Shown here piece by piece: positions 40,638 to 49,423 of a stretch of 64,000 nucleotides of DNA; position 1 is the first letter of the stretch; every line of letters starts with the position of its first letter. The position numbers and the translations under genes are program-made. This DNA is from Bdellovibrio sp. GT3 (GTDB taxonomy: Bacteria > Bdellovibrionota > Bdellovibrionia > Bdellovibrionales > Bdellovibrionaceae), in assembly GCF_037996765.1 (NCBI RefSeq), contig NZ_JBBNAD010000004.1, positions 744,001 through 808,000 of the forward strand. Direction: 5' to 3'. A model generated the notes under the pieces. The model was not told where the DNA came from, ran no database searches, and saw only the letters and a list, made by a program, of their open reading frames with translations.

Positions 40638-41576
40638 ATGATGAAGTGGATCTTAAGTATTCTTATTCTGATTTTCTTGGTGGTCGCTGGCGACCAGGTA
40701 TTGTTGCGTTGGTTGAAACAGGAAAGCCTGGATAAAGCCATCGTCGACTATCAGAATCTTTTGCTGGATTCTGAAAAGTCAGATGTTTCAGGAGTTATTT
40801 ATAAAAGACAAATGATTCTGGCCAAGAATGGCCTGACCAATCAGTTTCGGGAAAACTCTTCGAAAGAACCGGGCGAATACCGGATTTTATTTATGGGTGG
40901 TTGGCCCGTTTTGGGGTTGGGACTAAAACCCTGGGAGGGCTTGGCAGAAAGTTCGGCTTTCACATTAAACCAGTCCTTGTCGCAAGTTTCTTCAAAGTAT
41001 CCACTTAAAAAGATAACGATCTTAAGTGTTGCTCGTGGAGGCGTTTCTTTACAGGCACAGGTTGCAGCCTTTGAAAAGCTGCAAGGCGATTTTCAGTTTG
41101 ATCAAGTGGTGTTTGTGCTGTCACCGGACCTGTTGATTAAACAAAATATCCCCCAGCAAAAAATCGAATTAAATCAGACCAGCGGTCTTCTGATGACTTG
41201 GCAATTGATGAACCTGAATCGCCAACAGATTTTAGTCCCCATACAAACCACGGCCGAGTTATTTACCGATCAAAACATAAAAGTTTTACGCGATACCTTG
41301 GCGCAGTTTAAGGGCGAAATCGGGCCACGACTTCAAGTGGATTCTGTGGTGCTGATCGCGCCCATATTCGGAGTAACAGCGAGTTTGGAAGATGCCATGC
41401 AAAGGGCCTTCGTTCGCAGTGCTGATGAGGCAGGCTATCTGACCGGGGCATTGTCGCTAAAAGGCGTTGTAACCCCAAGCTATGATAAAAATATTTTACT
41501 ACCGACGATTTCAGCATCACACACTTTTGCTGAGCAAATTAAAAACTACATCATTCGAAGAGGGATTCGTCAGTGA
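40638..41576 (+). CDS. SGNH-hydrolase-like protein with degenerate active site
   Basis: 312 residues. N-terminal membrane anchor (WILSILILIFLVVAGDQVLL). The layout fits membrane-anchored SGNH-fold acetyltransferases of the AlgX/AlgJ/DltD kind: block I position RILFMGGWPVLGLGLKPWEG (GDS replaced by GGW), block II ILSVARGGVSLQAQVAAFEK, and QVVFVLSPDLL. The missing Ser suggests loss of the usual chemistry. Assignment by pattern only. Overlaps the next gene by 4 bp. Confidence 0.5.
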   Translation: MMKWILSILILIFLVVAGDQVLLRWLKQESLDKAIVDYQNLLLDSEKSDVSGVIYKRQMILAKNGLTNQFRENSSKEPGEYRILFMGGWPVLGLGLKPWEGLAESSAFTLNQSLSQVSSKYPLKKITILSVARGGVSLQAQVAAFEKLQGDFQFDQVVFVLSPDLLIKQNIPQQKIELNQTSGLLMTWQLMNLNRQQILVPIQTTAELFTDQNIKVLRDTLAQFKGEIGPRLQVDSVVLIAPIFGVTASLEDAMQRAFVRSADEAGYLTGALSLKGVVTPSYDKNILLPTISASHTFAEQIKNYIIRRGIRQ

Positions 41577-42172
41577 ATAAGTTTAAAGAGTATATTCCAA
41601 AAAAGCAGTGGATGATGGGGTTGATTTTTTTGGGCGGAATGCCGAATCAGCCGCAGTCGCATTTTTCTTCAAGTCCCATGGCGGCGTTAAGTATTCCGGG
41701 GCCTTTGACGGCGCAACCGGTTTTCTCCAGCAAGACTGCGGAAATTTACCTGTCACGAATGAATCTTGCGCAAAAGCTGTTTTCCGTAGCTTCCGCCGTT
41801 CCTTCAGGGGTGGATGCTGAAATCACACCGTCCCTATATCGCTGCATGACTCAGCAGACGCGGGAATTGGGTATGATGATCGAACTTGATCCCAAAAAGC
41901 TTTTACCACGTAGAATCTTTATGACCTTTGTGGAAACCTTTGACGAGGCCGGTGCTGCGAACTGCATCTCGATGACCAATCGAATTGATAAAAATGCCAT
42001 TCAGTTTTTGGTTTGCTTTGATCACTCCCGCATGAACAGCTGTCGTGCATTGACTGTGGAAGACTTCAAAAAAGAACTTAAAAATGTTGAGACCCAGACT
42101 GCGGAACGTGAAAGCGCCCATGGCGAATTTGTGAAAGCCATGGATACGCTGCTAAATAAGGTTTCAAACTGA
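41573..42172 (+). CDS. Protein of unknown function
   Basis: 199 residues with a weakly hydrophobic N-terminus (WMMGLIFLGGM) that could be an export signal. Contains four cysteines (LYRCMTQ, ANCISM, LVCFDH, NSCRAL), which points to export. No known family. The 3' end overlaps a convergent small membrane-protein gene by 9 bp; its start overlaps the upstream gene by 4 bp. Confidence 0.6.
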   Translation: MNKFKEYIPKKQWMMGLIFLGGMPNQPQSHFSSSPMAALSIPGPLTAQPVFSSKTAEIYLSRMNLAQKLFSVASAVPSGVDAEITPSLYRCMTQQTRELGMMIELDPKKLLPRRIFMTFVETFDEAGAANCISMTNRIDKNAIQFLVCFDHSRMNSCRALTVEDFKKELKNVETQTAERESAHGEFVKAMDTLLNKVSN

Positions 42173-42550
42173 TTTATTTTTTCTGTGAATCAGGTAAAGG
42201 CAGATCAGATTGAAGACCGTGATTAAAATCGGAATCGGAAAGAACGCACCAGCGTCTTTGTACATGCGAAGGGCAATATAGGAGTCATTCAGTCCGGTCC
42301 ATAATAAAAGGACCAAAAGCTGCCACCAGATTTTGCGGGTGGAATTTTGCGAAGCGGCCTGACAAAGAAAATACCAGGCGCCAGCAAACCCGATGAGGGT
42401 TGAGACATTCAGATGAACGGAGAAAAGCACTCGGTAAGGGAGCGGCTGAGGTAGATAGACGGCTCCCAGATAGATCGCAGAGAAAAAGGGTCCTAAGGCA
42501 GAGTACCCCATCCAGGAATAAAGTCTTTTCGCAGTCAGAGTGTTTTTCAT
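42164..42550 (-). CDS. Small membrane protein of unknown function
   Basis: 128 residues with four hydrophobic segments (LGPFFSAIYLGAVYL, VHLNVSTLIGFAGAWYFL, IWWQLLVLLLWTGL, IPILITVFNLICLYLIH). It is the only minus-strand gene inside a plus-strand series, overlapping one neighbour and diverging from the other across 37 bp. Function not recognised. Confidence 0.6.
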   Translation of the reverse strand: MKNTLTAKRLYSWMGYSALGPFFSAIYLGAVYLPQPLPYRVLFSVHLNVSTLIGFAGAWYFLCQAASQNSTRKIWWQLLVLLLWTGLNDSYIALRMYKDAGAFFPIPILITVFNLICLYLIHRKNKSV

Positions 42551-42587
42551 TGTTTTAGTTTAGAGAGAATCAGAAGAAAGTGCAAAA

Positions 42588-44324
42588 ATGAATTTTAAAT
42601 GGAAAGAAAGTTTGAAGGGACCACTGATCGCCATTGCCATTTTGGGGGTGGGTTTCTTTTTATTTAAGCACAGACTGACGATCCAAACTGCCAATGCCCG
42701 GGATGACGTTCCTTTAAAGGCCCTTGATAACTCCTGGGCCCAAGGGTGGCATCCGCAAAAAGCCCAAGTTGATTGGAAGGTAAAGCACGTTGCTGCCTAC
42801 TTAAGCTCTGGCGGAACTTCCGTCGCCGTTGCCGACGTGAATGGGGATGGTTACCTGGATCTTCATTTTACGGATCCGGGCGGGGATCCGGCGGGTAAGC
42901 TGTATCTAAACAATCAAGGTAAAGGGTTTACCTTGAATAACGAACGCATTCATTTATTACCGGAAAAGTCCGTGATCAACAGATCTGCATTGTTGGATTT
43001 GGATGATGACGGTCATTTGGATTTGTTTTTACTGGGATTCTGCCCACGTATTGCCTGGGGTGAATCCAATGAAGGCTTTAAAGAATCTGAAACTCAACCA
43101 TTGGGATGCGGTACATTTGGAACTGGCTTTAATTTAGCGGATCTGGATGGCGACGGGCAGTTGGAAATTCTAATTGCCCCTTATGTGGATTTGGATTTCT
43201 TTGGTGATCTGCAAGACACTAATGTCATGCCCACAAACTTCAGTCATGCGATGAATGGAACAAAGCCTTCGGTGTTTCGCCGATCTGGACGTTCTTTTCA
43301 GCGCATTGAGACTCCGATACAACATCGGGGATGGGCGCATTCCGTGGCCGTATGGAAAATGCCAGACTCCAAAGACACCCTTCTTTGGTTTGCCAACGAC
43401 TACGGGATCGATAGAACTTATTTTGTCGGTCCTCAAGGAGTGATGAAGGAAGTTTCTGATTCTATGATCACCGATGCTTTCAGTCGCAACGGCATGAATT
43501 CAGAAATCGTGGATATGGATGGGAATGGGCGTCCTTCTGTTTATGTCAGTCAAATTTATCTGGGGGCGCAAAAGCTTGCGGGCAATATGTTTTGGCGCTG
43601 GTCCGGGGGCCACGAATTCGTAAATAAAGCATCCGAGATGGGAATTCATCGTTGTGGCTGGTCTTGGGGCGCAAAATTTTTTGATTTGGAAAATGATGGG
43701 GATCTGGACCTGTTTGTCGGGAATGGTTTCTTTGCCGGAGAAGTCCCAGGTAAATCCTACTGGTATTTTTTAAACGTGATGGATGCAGCTGATAAGCACG
43801 TATTGAGTGATGCCCTTCGCTGGCCCGCGATCGGCGGTGGTGCACTTTCCGGAGAAGAAAGAGCCTGTCTTTTCGTTAAAGACCATGGTCAGTATAAAAA
43901 CCGCAGTCAGGACGTGAAAGACTTAGCCGACTTTACCGCCAATGAGCGCGGTGTCGCCCTGGTGGATCTGGATAATTCCGGCAGACAAGCCTTAGCAACA
44001 ATCAGTTGGGAGCAAGGCCCCCGCATCTATCGCTGGGAAGGTGCCTTCGGATCCTGGATAGGCTTTGATCTTCATCAAGCCGCCCCCAACAGAGACGCCT
44101 GGGGAGCGTCAGTCATTTTGAAACTGGCTGATGGCAGAACCTTGGGACGACAAAAACAGCCCTTAAATGCTTACGCTGCCCAATCGGACGCGCGCTTGCA
44201 CTTTGGTTTAGGAGCAGGTGAGTTCCCTGAAGGGGTAACAGCTTTGATAACCTGGCCGGATGGAACTCAAATGGAACTTAAAAACCTTAAAGTGGGTGAA
44301 TATCATTCGGTGGTGAAGCCATGA
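42588..44324 (+). CDS. FG-GAP/ASPIC-UnbV (CRTAC1-like) exported protein
   Basis: 578 residues. N-terminal membrane anchor/signal (GPLIAIAILGVGFFLFK). Calcium-loop repeats of FG-GAP/VCBS type recur: VADVNGDGYLDLHF, LLDLDDDGHLDLFLLG, LADLDGDGQLEILI, FFDLENDGDLDLFVG, LVDLDNSGRQAL. The C-terminus matches the ASPIC/UnbV domain (AWGASVILKLADGRT, HFGLGAGEFPEGVTALITWPDGT). This is the architecture of cartilage acidic protein-like CRTAC1. Likely a calcium-bound beta-propeller at the surface. ATGA overlap with the RnfD-like gene. Confidence 0.85.
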   Translation: MNFKWKESLKGPLIAIAILGVGFFLFKHRLTIQTANARDDVPLKALDNSWAQGWHPQKAQVDWKVKHVAAYLSSGGTSVAVADVNGDGYLDLHFTDPGGDPAGKLYLNNQGKGFTLNNERIHLLPEKSVINRSALLDLDDDGHLDLFLLGFCPRIAWGESNEGFKESETQPLGCGTFGTGFNLADLDGDGQLEILIAPYVDLDFFGDLQDTNVMPTNFSHAMNGTKPSVFRRSGRSFQRIETPIQHRGWAHSVAVWKMPDSKDTLLWFANDYGIDRTYFVGPQGVMKEVSDSMITDAFSRNGMNSEIVDMDGNGRPSVYVSQIYLGAQKLAGNMFWRWSGGHEFVNKASEMGIHRCGWSWGAKFFDLENDGDLDLFVGNGFFAGEVPGKSYWYFLNVMDAADKHVLSDALRWPAIGGGALSGEERACLFVKDHGQYKNRSQDVKDLADFTANERGVALVDLDNSGRQALATISWEQGPRIYRWEGAFGSWIGFDLHQAAPNRDAWGASVILKLADGRTLGRQKQPLNAYAAQSDARLHFGLGAGEFPEGVTALITWPDGTQMELKNLKVGEYHSVVKP

Positions 44325-45112
44325 AATGGTTTAATCTAAAAGACCCGCGTCTTCCTATTTTGATTTTTCTTCTAAGCTTTGTTGTCTATGCTTTGCAATC
44401 TCCAGGGTTTGTCAGAACGCCGTGGCAGTTTGTGGGATCCTTGGTGACTTCTTTGGCTGTTGATTATGCATTGATTCGCTTTTACAAGAAGGCGAACTTC
44501 TTTCCCTTAAGCGGATTGATATCTTCATTGGGTTTCTTTTTACTTTTGGACAGTCCCTACGTGTGGCCATATATCGTTGGTGCCGCCTTGATGAATATCT
44601 CCAAACATTTTTTTACCGCTTATGGCCGCCATATTTTTAATCCGAATAATTTCGGTCTGGTTGTGATGGTGTTTTGTTTCCCAATGGCTGCGACCACGAC
44701 GGCGGGTCGCTGGGGTGGGGGGACAGAGCTTGCGTTCATACTCATAGCTTTGGGTTTTTTTGCCGCCTATCGCGCGCAGCGCTGGGTGTTGTCAGTGACG
44801 TATATCTCGGTATTTTTTCTAGGCGCTTTACTGCGGGCTCATCTGCTAAAATTAAGTCTGGCACCACTTCTGGCTCCCATGACCGGCGCGGCGTTTATTT
44901 TGATTTCTTTCTATATGATGACGGACCCTGCGACCTCGCCAAAAAGCAAGAAAATGCAGGTTCTACAGGGAGTGTTTATTGCTTCTCTGGATACTTATCT
45001 GCGCATGCAGCAGTTTAAATACGCACCTTTTGTGACGGTGTTTGTGGCTTGTGCTCTGTATTCAAGTCTGCGCTTTTTAGATCAACCAAGACGGGAACTT
45101 GCAAAGCCGTGA
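44321..45112 (+). CDS. RnfD/NqrB-like membrane protein
   Basis: 263 residues with eight or so membrane segments. Family-like motifs: AYGRHIFNPNNFGL (close to the HIFNPSNF region of NqrB/RnfD) and ISFYMMTDPATSP near the C-terminal end. I do not see a clear flavinylation S/T-G-A-T motif. No other Rnf subunit is nearby, so electron transfer through a full Rnf complex is unlikely. Such stand-alone proteins often sit next to CRTAC1-like genes, as here (from memory). GTGA overlap with the desaturase gene. Confidence 0.72.
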   Translation: MKWFNLKDPRLPILIFLLSFVVYALQSPGFVRTPWQFVGSLVTSLAVDYALIRFYKKANFFPLSGLISSLGFFLLLDSPYVWPYIVGAALMNISKHFFTAYGRHIFNPNNFGLVVMVFCFPMAATTTAGRWGGGTELAFILIALGFFAAYRAQRWVLSVTYISVFFLGALLRAHLLKLSLAPLLAPMTGAAFILISFYMMTDPATSPKSKKMQVLQGVFIASLDTYLRMQQFKYAPFVTVFVACALYSSLRFLDQPRRELAKP

Positions 45113-45849
45113 AGAAGATCATCGTCCGCTTTCTTCATCCGGCTGTGTTTTTAGTTCTATTATCGATGGGAAAAATCGAAATAGAACTTTGGCCGTGGAC
45201 TTTGCTGGCATTTTTCTTGTTCTATGTAGTGGGTCTTGAAATAGGAATGCATCGCTACTATTCCCATCGAAGTTTTGAAATGGCGCCTTGGAAGCTCGCT
45301 GTGATTACTGTTTTAGCTTTGGGCGCAGGGACGGGAAGTCCCATGGTTTGGGCGGGCCGCCATCGCAAGCACCATGATAAGTCGGATACTTCCGAAGATC
45401 CCCATTCCCCCGAGCATCTTGGGTTTTTCAGAGTTCTGACCTTGACGGTCTTTGGAACTAAAATTGAAGGTCGTTACGTTCGGGACTTTGTTAAGGATTC
45501 CCGCCAGCAGTTCCTGCATCGCTATTACACGGAGATCTTGGTTGTATCCGTGGTGTTGTGGGCGATTCTGGCCCCGGTCAGTTGTGCCATGCTGTACTGT
45601 CTGCCGGTAGAGCTGGCACGTCTTGCATCGGGTGCCATCAATGCGTTTGCCCACTCGCCTAAGTGGGGATCGGTGTTTTATGATCGCAGCGATCGCAGTC
45701 GCAACTTAAGTGGAGCGATAGGAAATGCCTTCGGAATCGGGCTGCATCACAATCATCACGAAAGACCCCAAAGTTATCGTCAGAATCATCGTGAAGGTGA
45801 GTACGATCTGAGTGGCTGGATTATCGAAAGATTTTTAAAATCCAAATAG
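45109..45849 (+). CDS. Acyl-CoA/fatty-acid desaturase (type 1)
   Basis: 246 residues from a GTG at 45109. All three histidine boxes are present: HRYYSH (48-53), HRKHH (85-89) and HHNHHE (213-218), plus NAFAHSP, so the di-iron site is intact. Four membrane segments are expected. It introduces a cis double bond in a fatty acyl chain using O2. The last gene of the plus-strand series; its stop overlaps the convergent MBOAT-like gene by 15 bp. Company with envelope genes suggests a dedicated lipid substrate. Confidence 0.9.
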   Translation: MKKIIVRFLHPAVFLVLLSMGKIEIELWPWTLLAFFLFYVVGLEIGMHRYYSHRSFEMAPWKLAVITVLALGAGTGSPMVWAGRHRKHHDKSDTSEDPHSPEHLGFFRVLTLTVFGTKIEGRYVRDFVKDSRQQFLHRYYTEILVVSVVLWAILAPVSCAMLYCLPVELARLASGAINAFAHSPKWGSVFYDRSDRSRNLSGAIGNAFGIGLHHNHHERPQSYRQNHREGEYDLSGWIIERFLKSK

Positions 45850-47127
45850 ATAAGCAAAATATTCCAGCGGAGACGCTGTGGCGCCGGTGTTGTGCAGGGT
45901 CAAAAATCCATACATCAACACGGGAGTTAAAAACAAACTTGCCACGAATATTCTTAAAATCCCCAAAATTCGGGGCACGGAATTTTTCTTGGATGGTCTA
46001 AGGAAAAGCATCGTCAAAGAGAAAGAAACCACCAGGCATAGGTAGACAGAGCGATTTGCCACAACATGGTAAAGACTTGTTCCCGGAATGGTCACATCAC
46101 GATTGATGATATACATCAGCCCAAACAACGGCACACTGAAAGAGATGGCGCAGGCGGTTCGCAGCTTACGATGTTTGATGAAGGAAAAACTTTTGATCAA
46201 AGGTCGATAAAGCAGAATTAAAATCAACCGATTTAAGTAATGCATGATTTTGGACCAGCTTTCGGCAAGCTTTGCATCTGTAAATACCATGGCCCCTAAA
46301 GGCAGATGATATCCACTTAACCGGGCAAAGCCCACGGCCGTATTGGCGATTCCTGCGGTCTTAATAAACATCCAATAAAGTTTTGCGATCAATGAAGCCC
46401 AGCGCATGGGAACGGACATTTCGGCATGAATAAATTCAGTCATTTTAATTGGAAACTTCATGATGGGAAGATGTTCTGTCATGTCGGCAATCCAAAGACA
46501 CAGAATGCCACTGGCCAAGATCAATAATGACTTTCGGGTGGTGCTGTCATTTTCAGGAAGGTCCGAGTAGACCGAATTCAGCTCCTGCGATCCGGCTCCG
46601 ATGGGAAGGCCTCCGAATAGTTTTACATTCCAGGCTGGACTGGAAAGAACACTTTCGGTGAAAATATTTTTTGTGGCAGGAAATATCGATATCCATAAAA
46701 AAGGCCAAAGCAACCATTGCAGATTCACAGCGATGGGGATGGCATTGTTACGGAACAAATAGATGACTGATTCAAATAGCGCAAAGATAAATAGAACGCG
46801 CCATAGAGGTTGGCGAATTATTTGTCTTGCCACCCATAAGATGGCCGTCGCGATAAGCAGGGAAGCCGCATAATACCCAATGGTAAAAACCGTTTCAAAC
46901 TGGGCAGGGGTTTGCATTAAAGCGGCGGGGGCCGCAAGGTAAAAACAAGAATGCCCAAAGGAGGCAATCAGCAAACTTGCGAATTGTTTTTCCCGCCAGA
47001 AGAAATAAGAAAAAATCGGAATTAAAATCCACGGTGAACTAAGGGCCGAGCCGGGCCATTTGATGAATATGATAATCCACAGGCTAAGTGTAATTAGAAA
47101 GAATAAAATTCGGCGGCCAAGGCTCAT
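45835..47127 (-). CDS. Divergent MBOAT-like multi-pass membrane protein
   Basis: 430 residues with ten or more membrane segments. The central stretch GFARLSGYHLPLGAMVFTDAKLAESWSKIMHYLNRLILILLYRPL (about 266-310) parallels the MBOAT core, where a GxARLLGF...P motif precedes a FW-x-x-WH segment; here WSKIMH has its His at 296. Overall the family similarity is weak. MBOATs with an SGNH partner O-acetylate polysaccharides or peptidoglycan. Last gene of the minus-strand fibre series, 7 bp after the fibre gene. Confidence 0.5.
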   Translation of the reverse strand: MSLGRRILFFLITLSLWIIIFIKWPGSALSSPWILIPIFSYFFWREKQFASLLIASFGHSCFYLAAPAALMQTPAQFETVFTIGYYAASLLIATAILWVARQIIRQPLWRVLFIFALFESVIYLFRNNAIPIAVNLQWLLWPFLWISIFPATKNIFTESVLSSPAWNVKLFGGLPIGAGSQELNSVYSDLPENDSTTRKSLLILASGILCLWIADMTEHLPIMKFPIKMTEFIHAEMSVPMRWASLIAKLYWMFIKTAGIANTAVGFARLSGYHLPLGAMVFTDAKLAESWSKIMHYLNRLILILLYRPLIKSFSFIKHRKLRTACAISFSVPLFGLMYIINRDVTIPGTSLYHVVANRSVYLCLVVSFSLTMLFLRPSKKNSVPRILGILRIFVASLFLTPVLMYGFLTLHNTGATASPLEYFAYLFGF

Positions 47128-47134
47128 GCCTTAA

Positions 47135-49012
47135 TTAGTAACCCGTTATCCAGGTCACGTAAACTTTATTTCCTGCGCGCAGCAGGGTGAAAACAGTTTC
47201 GCCATTTGTGTTTTGCAATGTCGGTACGAACTTAAAGTCACCAGCAGCCAATGCCGTCGGTGAGGCTTGGGAGAAACTGCACATTGCTGGAGTGGTGCCA
47301 CGCACTATTAAAGTATAAGAACCACCGTCATACATATTGGAAAAGCTGAAGCTTCCACAGTTGGCCGTGGTGTACTGCAGATTTCCATTGTTCCAGTCAA
47401 TCGTGGTTGCAGCACCCGCATTGTAAACCTTGGATAGGACTTGTCCTTGCACTTCGATGGTAGCGTTAGTGGTCGAAGTTGTGTTGGCGATCATTCGGTC
47501 TGCGACCACGTTGCCTGTAGCTGTGATGTTGCCAGAAGCAGTAACGTTACCGCCACTGACGGCCAATTGATTGGTTCCAACAGTTAAACCATTTGCCGGC
47601 AAATTCAAAGTCCCAGTCATGGTGTCACCAGCTTTATTTACTGGCGTATAACCCAAACCTGTTGTCACGTCAGAGCTTGAAAGGTTGACGTTACCTACCA
47701 CGCGACCTTTGCTGTCGACAGTTACTTTTGCATAGGAACCAGCAGTCACTGTGTCAGGAAGACTGACCACGCCGGCCGCGACGGAAAGGCCCGCGCCGAC
47801 TTGCAATACACCTTGCACTGTTGTTGATCCCACCGGGAAATCCGTGCAGGCAAAAGCGTCGGTAGTCGAAGACCAAGATAGATACTGATTCGCAAGGCAG
47901 CTTGTCGTGGGCCATGGGCTGAGTGCTGTGTTATTTATTAGATCCGTATAGCGAAGCTTCGTAATTTCCCAGGTCGTGGTTGAGTTATTCCAACGCAAAC
48001 CCTGGCCTGTGATAGTGCCGGAGCCAATGGCGATATTCGGAGTGTTGTAAGTTCCGTACTTCACCAGAGGAGAGATTGCAGTCAATCCCACCATAACATT
48101 GTCTGATAGAACAGAATCCAGAATACGACCGCCCGAATCCAACTGCACCAGATTTCCCGGAGCAGTACCAGCATCCAGTGTCGCCGAGTTGCCCAACCCT
48201 AAGTTGTCGCGGGCATCTGCGGGGCTTGCGATATCCGAAAGATTGCTGTTTGGATCCAGCGGGATCAAAGTAAATGCTTCCCAGGAAGCTCCAGTCCAAC
48301 GGTATGTTTGGTTCGCGCTGAGTGTTGGCAGCGGTGCTTCGTTCAATTGATTTGGCTTTTCGTAGCGATCATAGGTGCCGGCTAGCAAATGCAGGAACTT
48401 ATTGTAATCATCACTATCCATTTCATTGGTGGTCACATCAGGAGAAAAACGCAAAAGCTGTCGGGGCTCGTAACCGCCGACTTGCATGGATTCAACGGTG
48501 TAAGGAACATAAGACAGGTTTTGATATTCAAGGGTCTGCACACCCATACCGTCGTTGAAGGAAATAACTAGCCTACGATTTCCACCAGGTGTTGGAGTGA
48601 ATGTTTTTGAAGAAATGATGGATACATGTGTGACCGGGTCGATCTCCTCACAAAATGGAAATGGCCCCAGGACTGCCGGGCGATTGGAGAAAATTTCTGA
48701 AAACGCCACGCCACCGTCGATGCCGGGATCTGATCTAACACCAGAGCCGATATCGATGTTGAACACACCCTTGGAGTTGACCATGTTCAGAGTGTGCATC
48801 TCTTCGTAAAGCAGACAGTTTTCAATACCGGAGGAACGAATTTGCACTTTCAACATTACGCTGGGTGAATTCACGGGCTTGCCATCAGGTCGGATGATGC
48901 GACCCTGATAGCTCATGCTGTTTACTCCAGCAAATGCTGAAGGAGTTCCTGCGATCAACGCAGAAAATAAAAGTGCAAGCCTCCAAAGAAAGTTCATGAC
49001 TCGAGCTTTCAT
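47135..49012 (-). CDS. Fibre-like adhesin (mosaic adhesive trimer-like)
   Basis: 625 residues. Signal peptide (FLWRLALLFSALIAGTPSAFA), then an N-terminal domain with SYQGRIIRPDGKPVNSPSVM, then phage tail-fibre-style sequence: DNLGLGNSATLDAGT, GDTMTGTLNLPANGL, GNITATGNVVADRM. A C-terminal domain of about 80 residues ends in NKVYVTWITGY. This resembles the fibre-like mosaic adhesive trimer (MAT) proteins reported in Bdellovibrio, likely homotrimeric and used in prey recognition. ATG at 49012; overlaps the upstream lipoprotein gene by 4 bp. Confidence 0.75.
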   Translation of the reverse strand: MKARVMNFLWRLALLFSALIAGTPSAFAGVNSMSYQGRIIRPDGKPVNSPSVMLKVQIRSSGIENCLLYEEMHTLNMVNSKGVFNIDIGSGVRSDPGIDGGVAFSEIFSNRPAVLGPFPFCEEIDPVTHVSIISSKTFTPTPGGNRRLVISFNDGMGVQTLEYQNLSYVPYTVESMQVGGYEPRQLLRFSPDVTTNEMDSDDYNKFLHLLAGTYDRYEKPNQLNEAPLPTLSANQTYRWTGASWEAFTLIPLDPNSNLSDIASPADARDNLGLGNSATLDAGTAPGNLVQLDSGGRILDSVLSDNVMVGLTAISPLVKYGTYNTPNIAIGSGTITGQGLRWNNSTTTWEITKLRYTDLINNTALSPWPTTSCLANQYLSWSSTTDAFACTDFPVGSTTVQGVLQVGAGLSVAAGVVSLPDTVTAGSYAKVTVDSKGRVVGNVNLSSSDVTTGLGYTPVNKAGDTMTGTLNLPANGLTVGTNQLAVSGGNVTASGNITATGNVVADRMIANTTSTTNATIEVQGQVLSKVYNAGAATTIDWNNGNLQYTTANCGSFSFSNMYDGGSYTLIVRGTTPAMCSFSQASPTALAAGDFKFVPTLQNTNGETVFTLLRAGNKVYVTWITGY

Positions 49013-49344
49013 GGTGTCGCCGCCGGCAAAGAGTGGGAGGTGTGGAAATCCAATACGAACTGATCTTCAAATAAAGTTCCTTGAAAGCTGGTCATGACCG
49101 TATAGCCGGAAACTGTACGTGTTGCGATACGATCGTTAAGCATGCTGATGGAAACCTGACCGGTGTATCCGTCTTCTGTAATGACATTTTGATTGCTTAA
49201 AGGGGTCATGCCCAAGGCTGTTGGGAAGCGACTGTTGTCACCACGAATAGTCACGTCCATTGAGCATCCTGTCAGTGTGGATGCCAAAAGAAGTGCTATG
49301 AAAAGTGTCTCAAACAAAGACGTTCCAGTTGTTTCCATTTTCAT
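49009..49344 (-). CDS. Small lipoprotein, partner of the fibre gene
   Basis: 111 residues. The lipobox TLTGC (Cys27) follows a hydrophobic stretch (LFIALLLASTL), so it is a lipoprotein anchored in the envelope. The mature part (MDVTIRGDNSRFPTALGM...) has no recognised domain. Its stop overlaps the fibre gene start, which suggests co-expression and perhaps a role in anchoring the fibre (inference). Confidence 0.7.
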   Translation of the reverse strand: MKMETTGTSLFETLFIALLLASTLTGCSMDVTIRGDNSRFPTALGMTPLSNQNVITEDGYTGQVSISMLNDRIATRTVSGYTVMTSFQGTLFEDQFVLDFHTSHSLPAATP

Positions 49345-49423
49345 ATTAACTAAATCGGAATAAAGTTACGGGACCTTAAGTTCTGGCCTCCTTTTTGGAA
49401 ACACCAAATGGAATAATGACGAT

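Noticed and set aside
44321-45112. Part of a full Rnf or Nqr complex
   Set aside because: No other subunit gene is in the region, and motif agreement with RnfD is limited to two short stretches.
47135-49012. Phage tail-fibre gene of a prophage
   Set aside because: No other phage genes (portal, capsid, terminase, integrase) are present and the protein has a Sec signal peptide, so it is read as an exported fibre-like adhesin.
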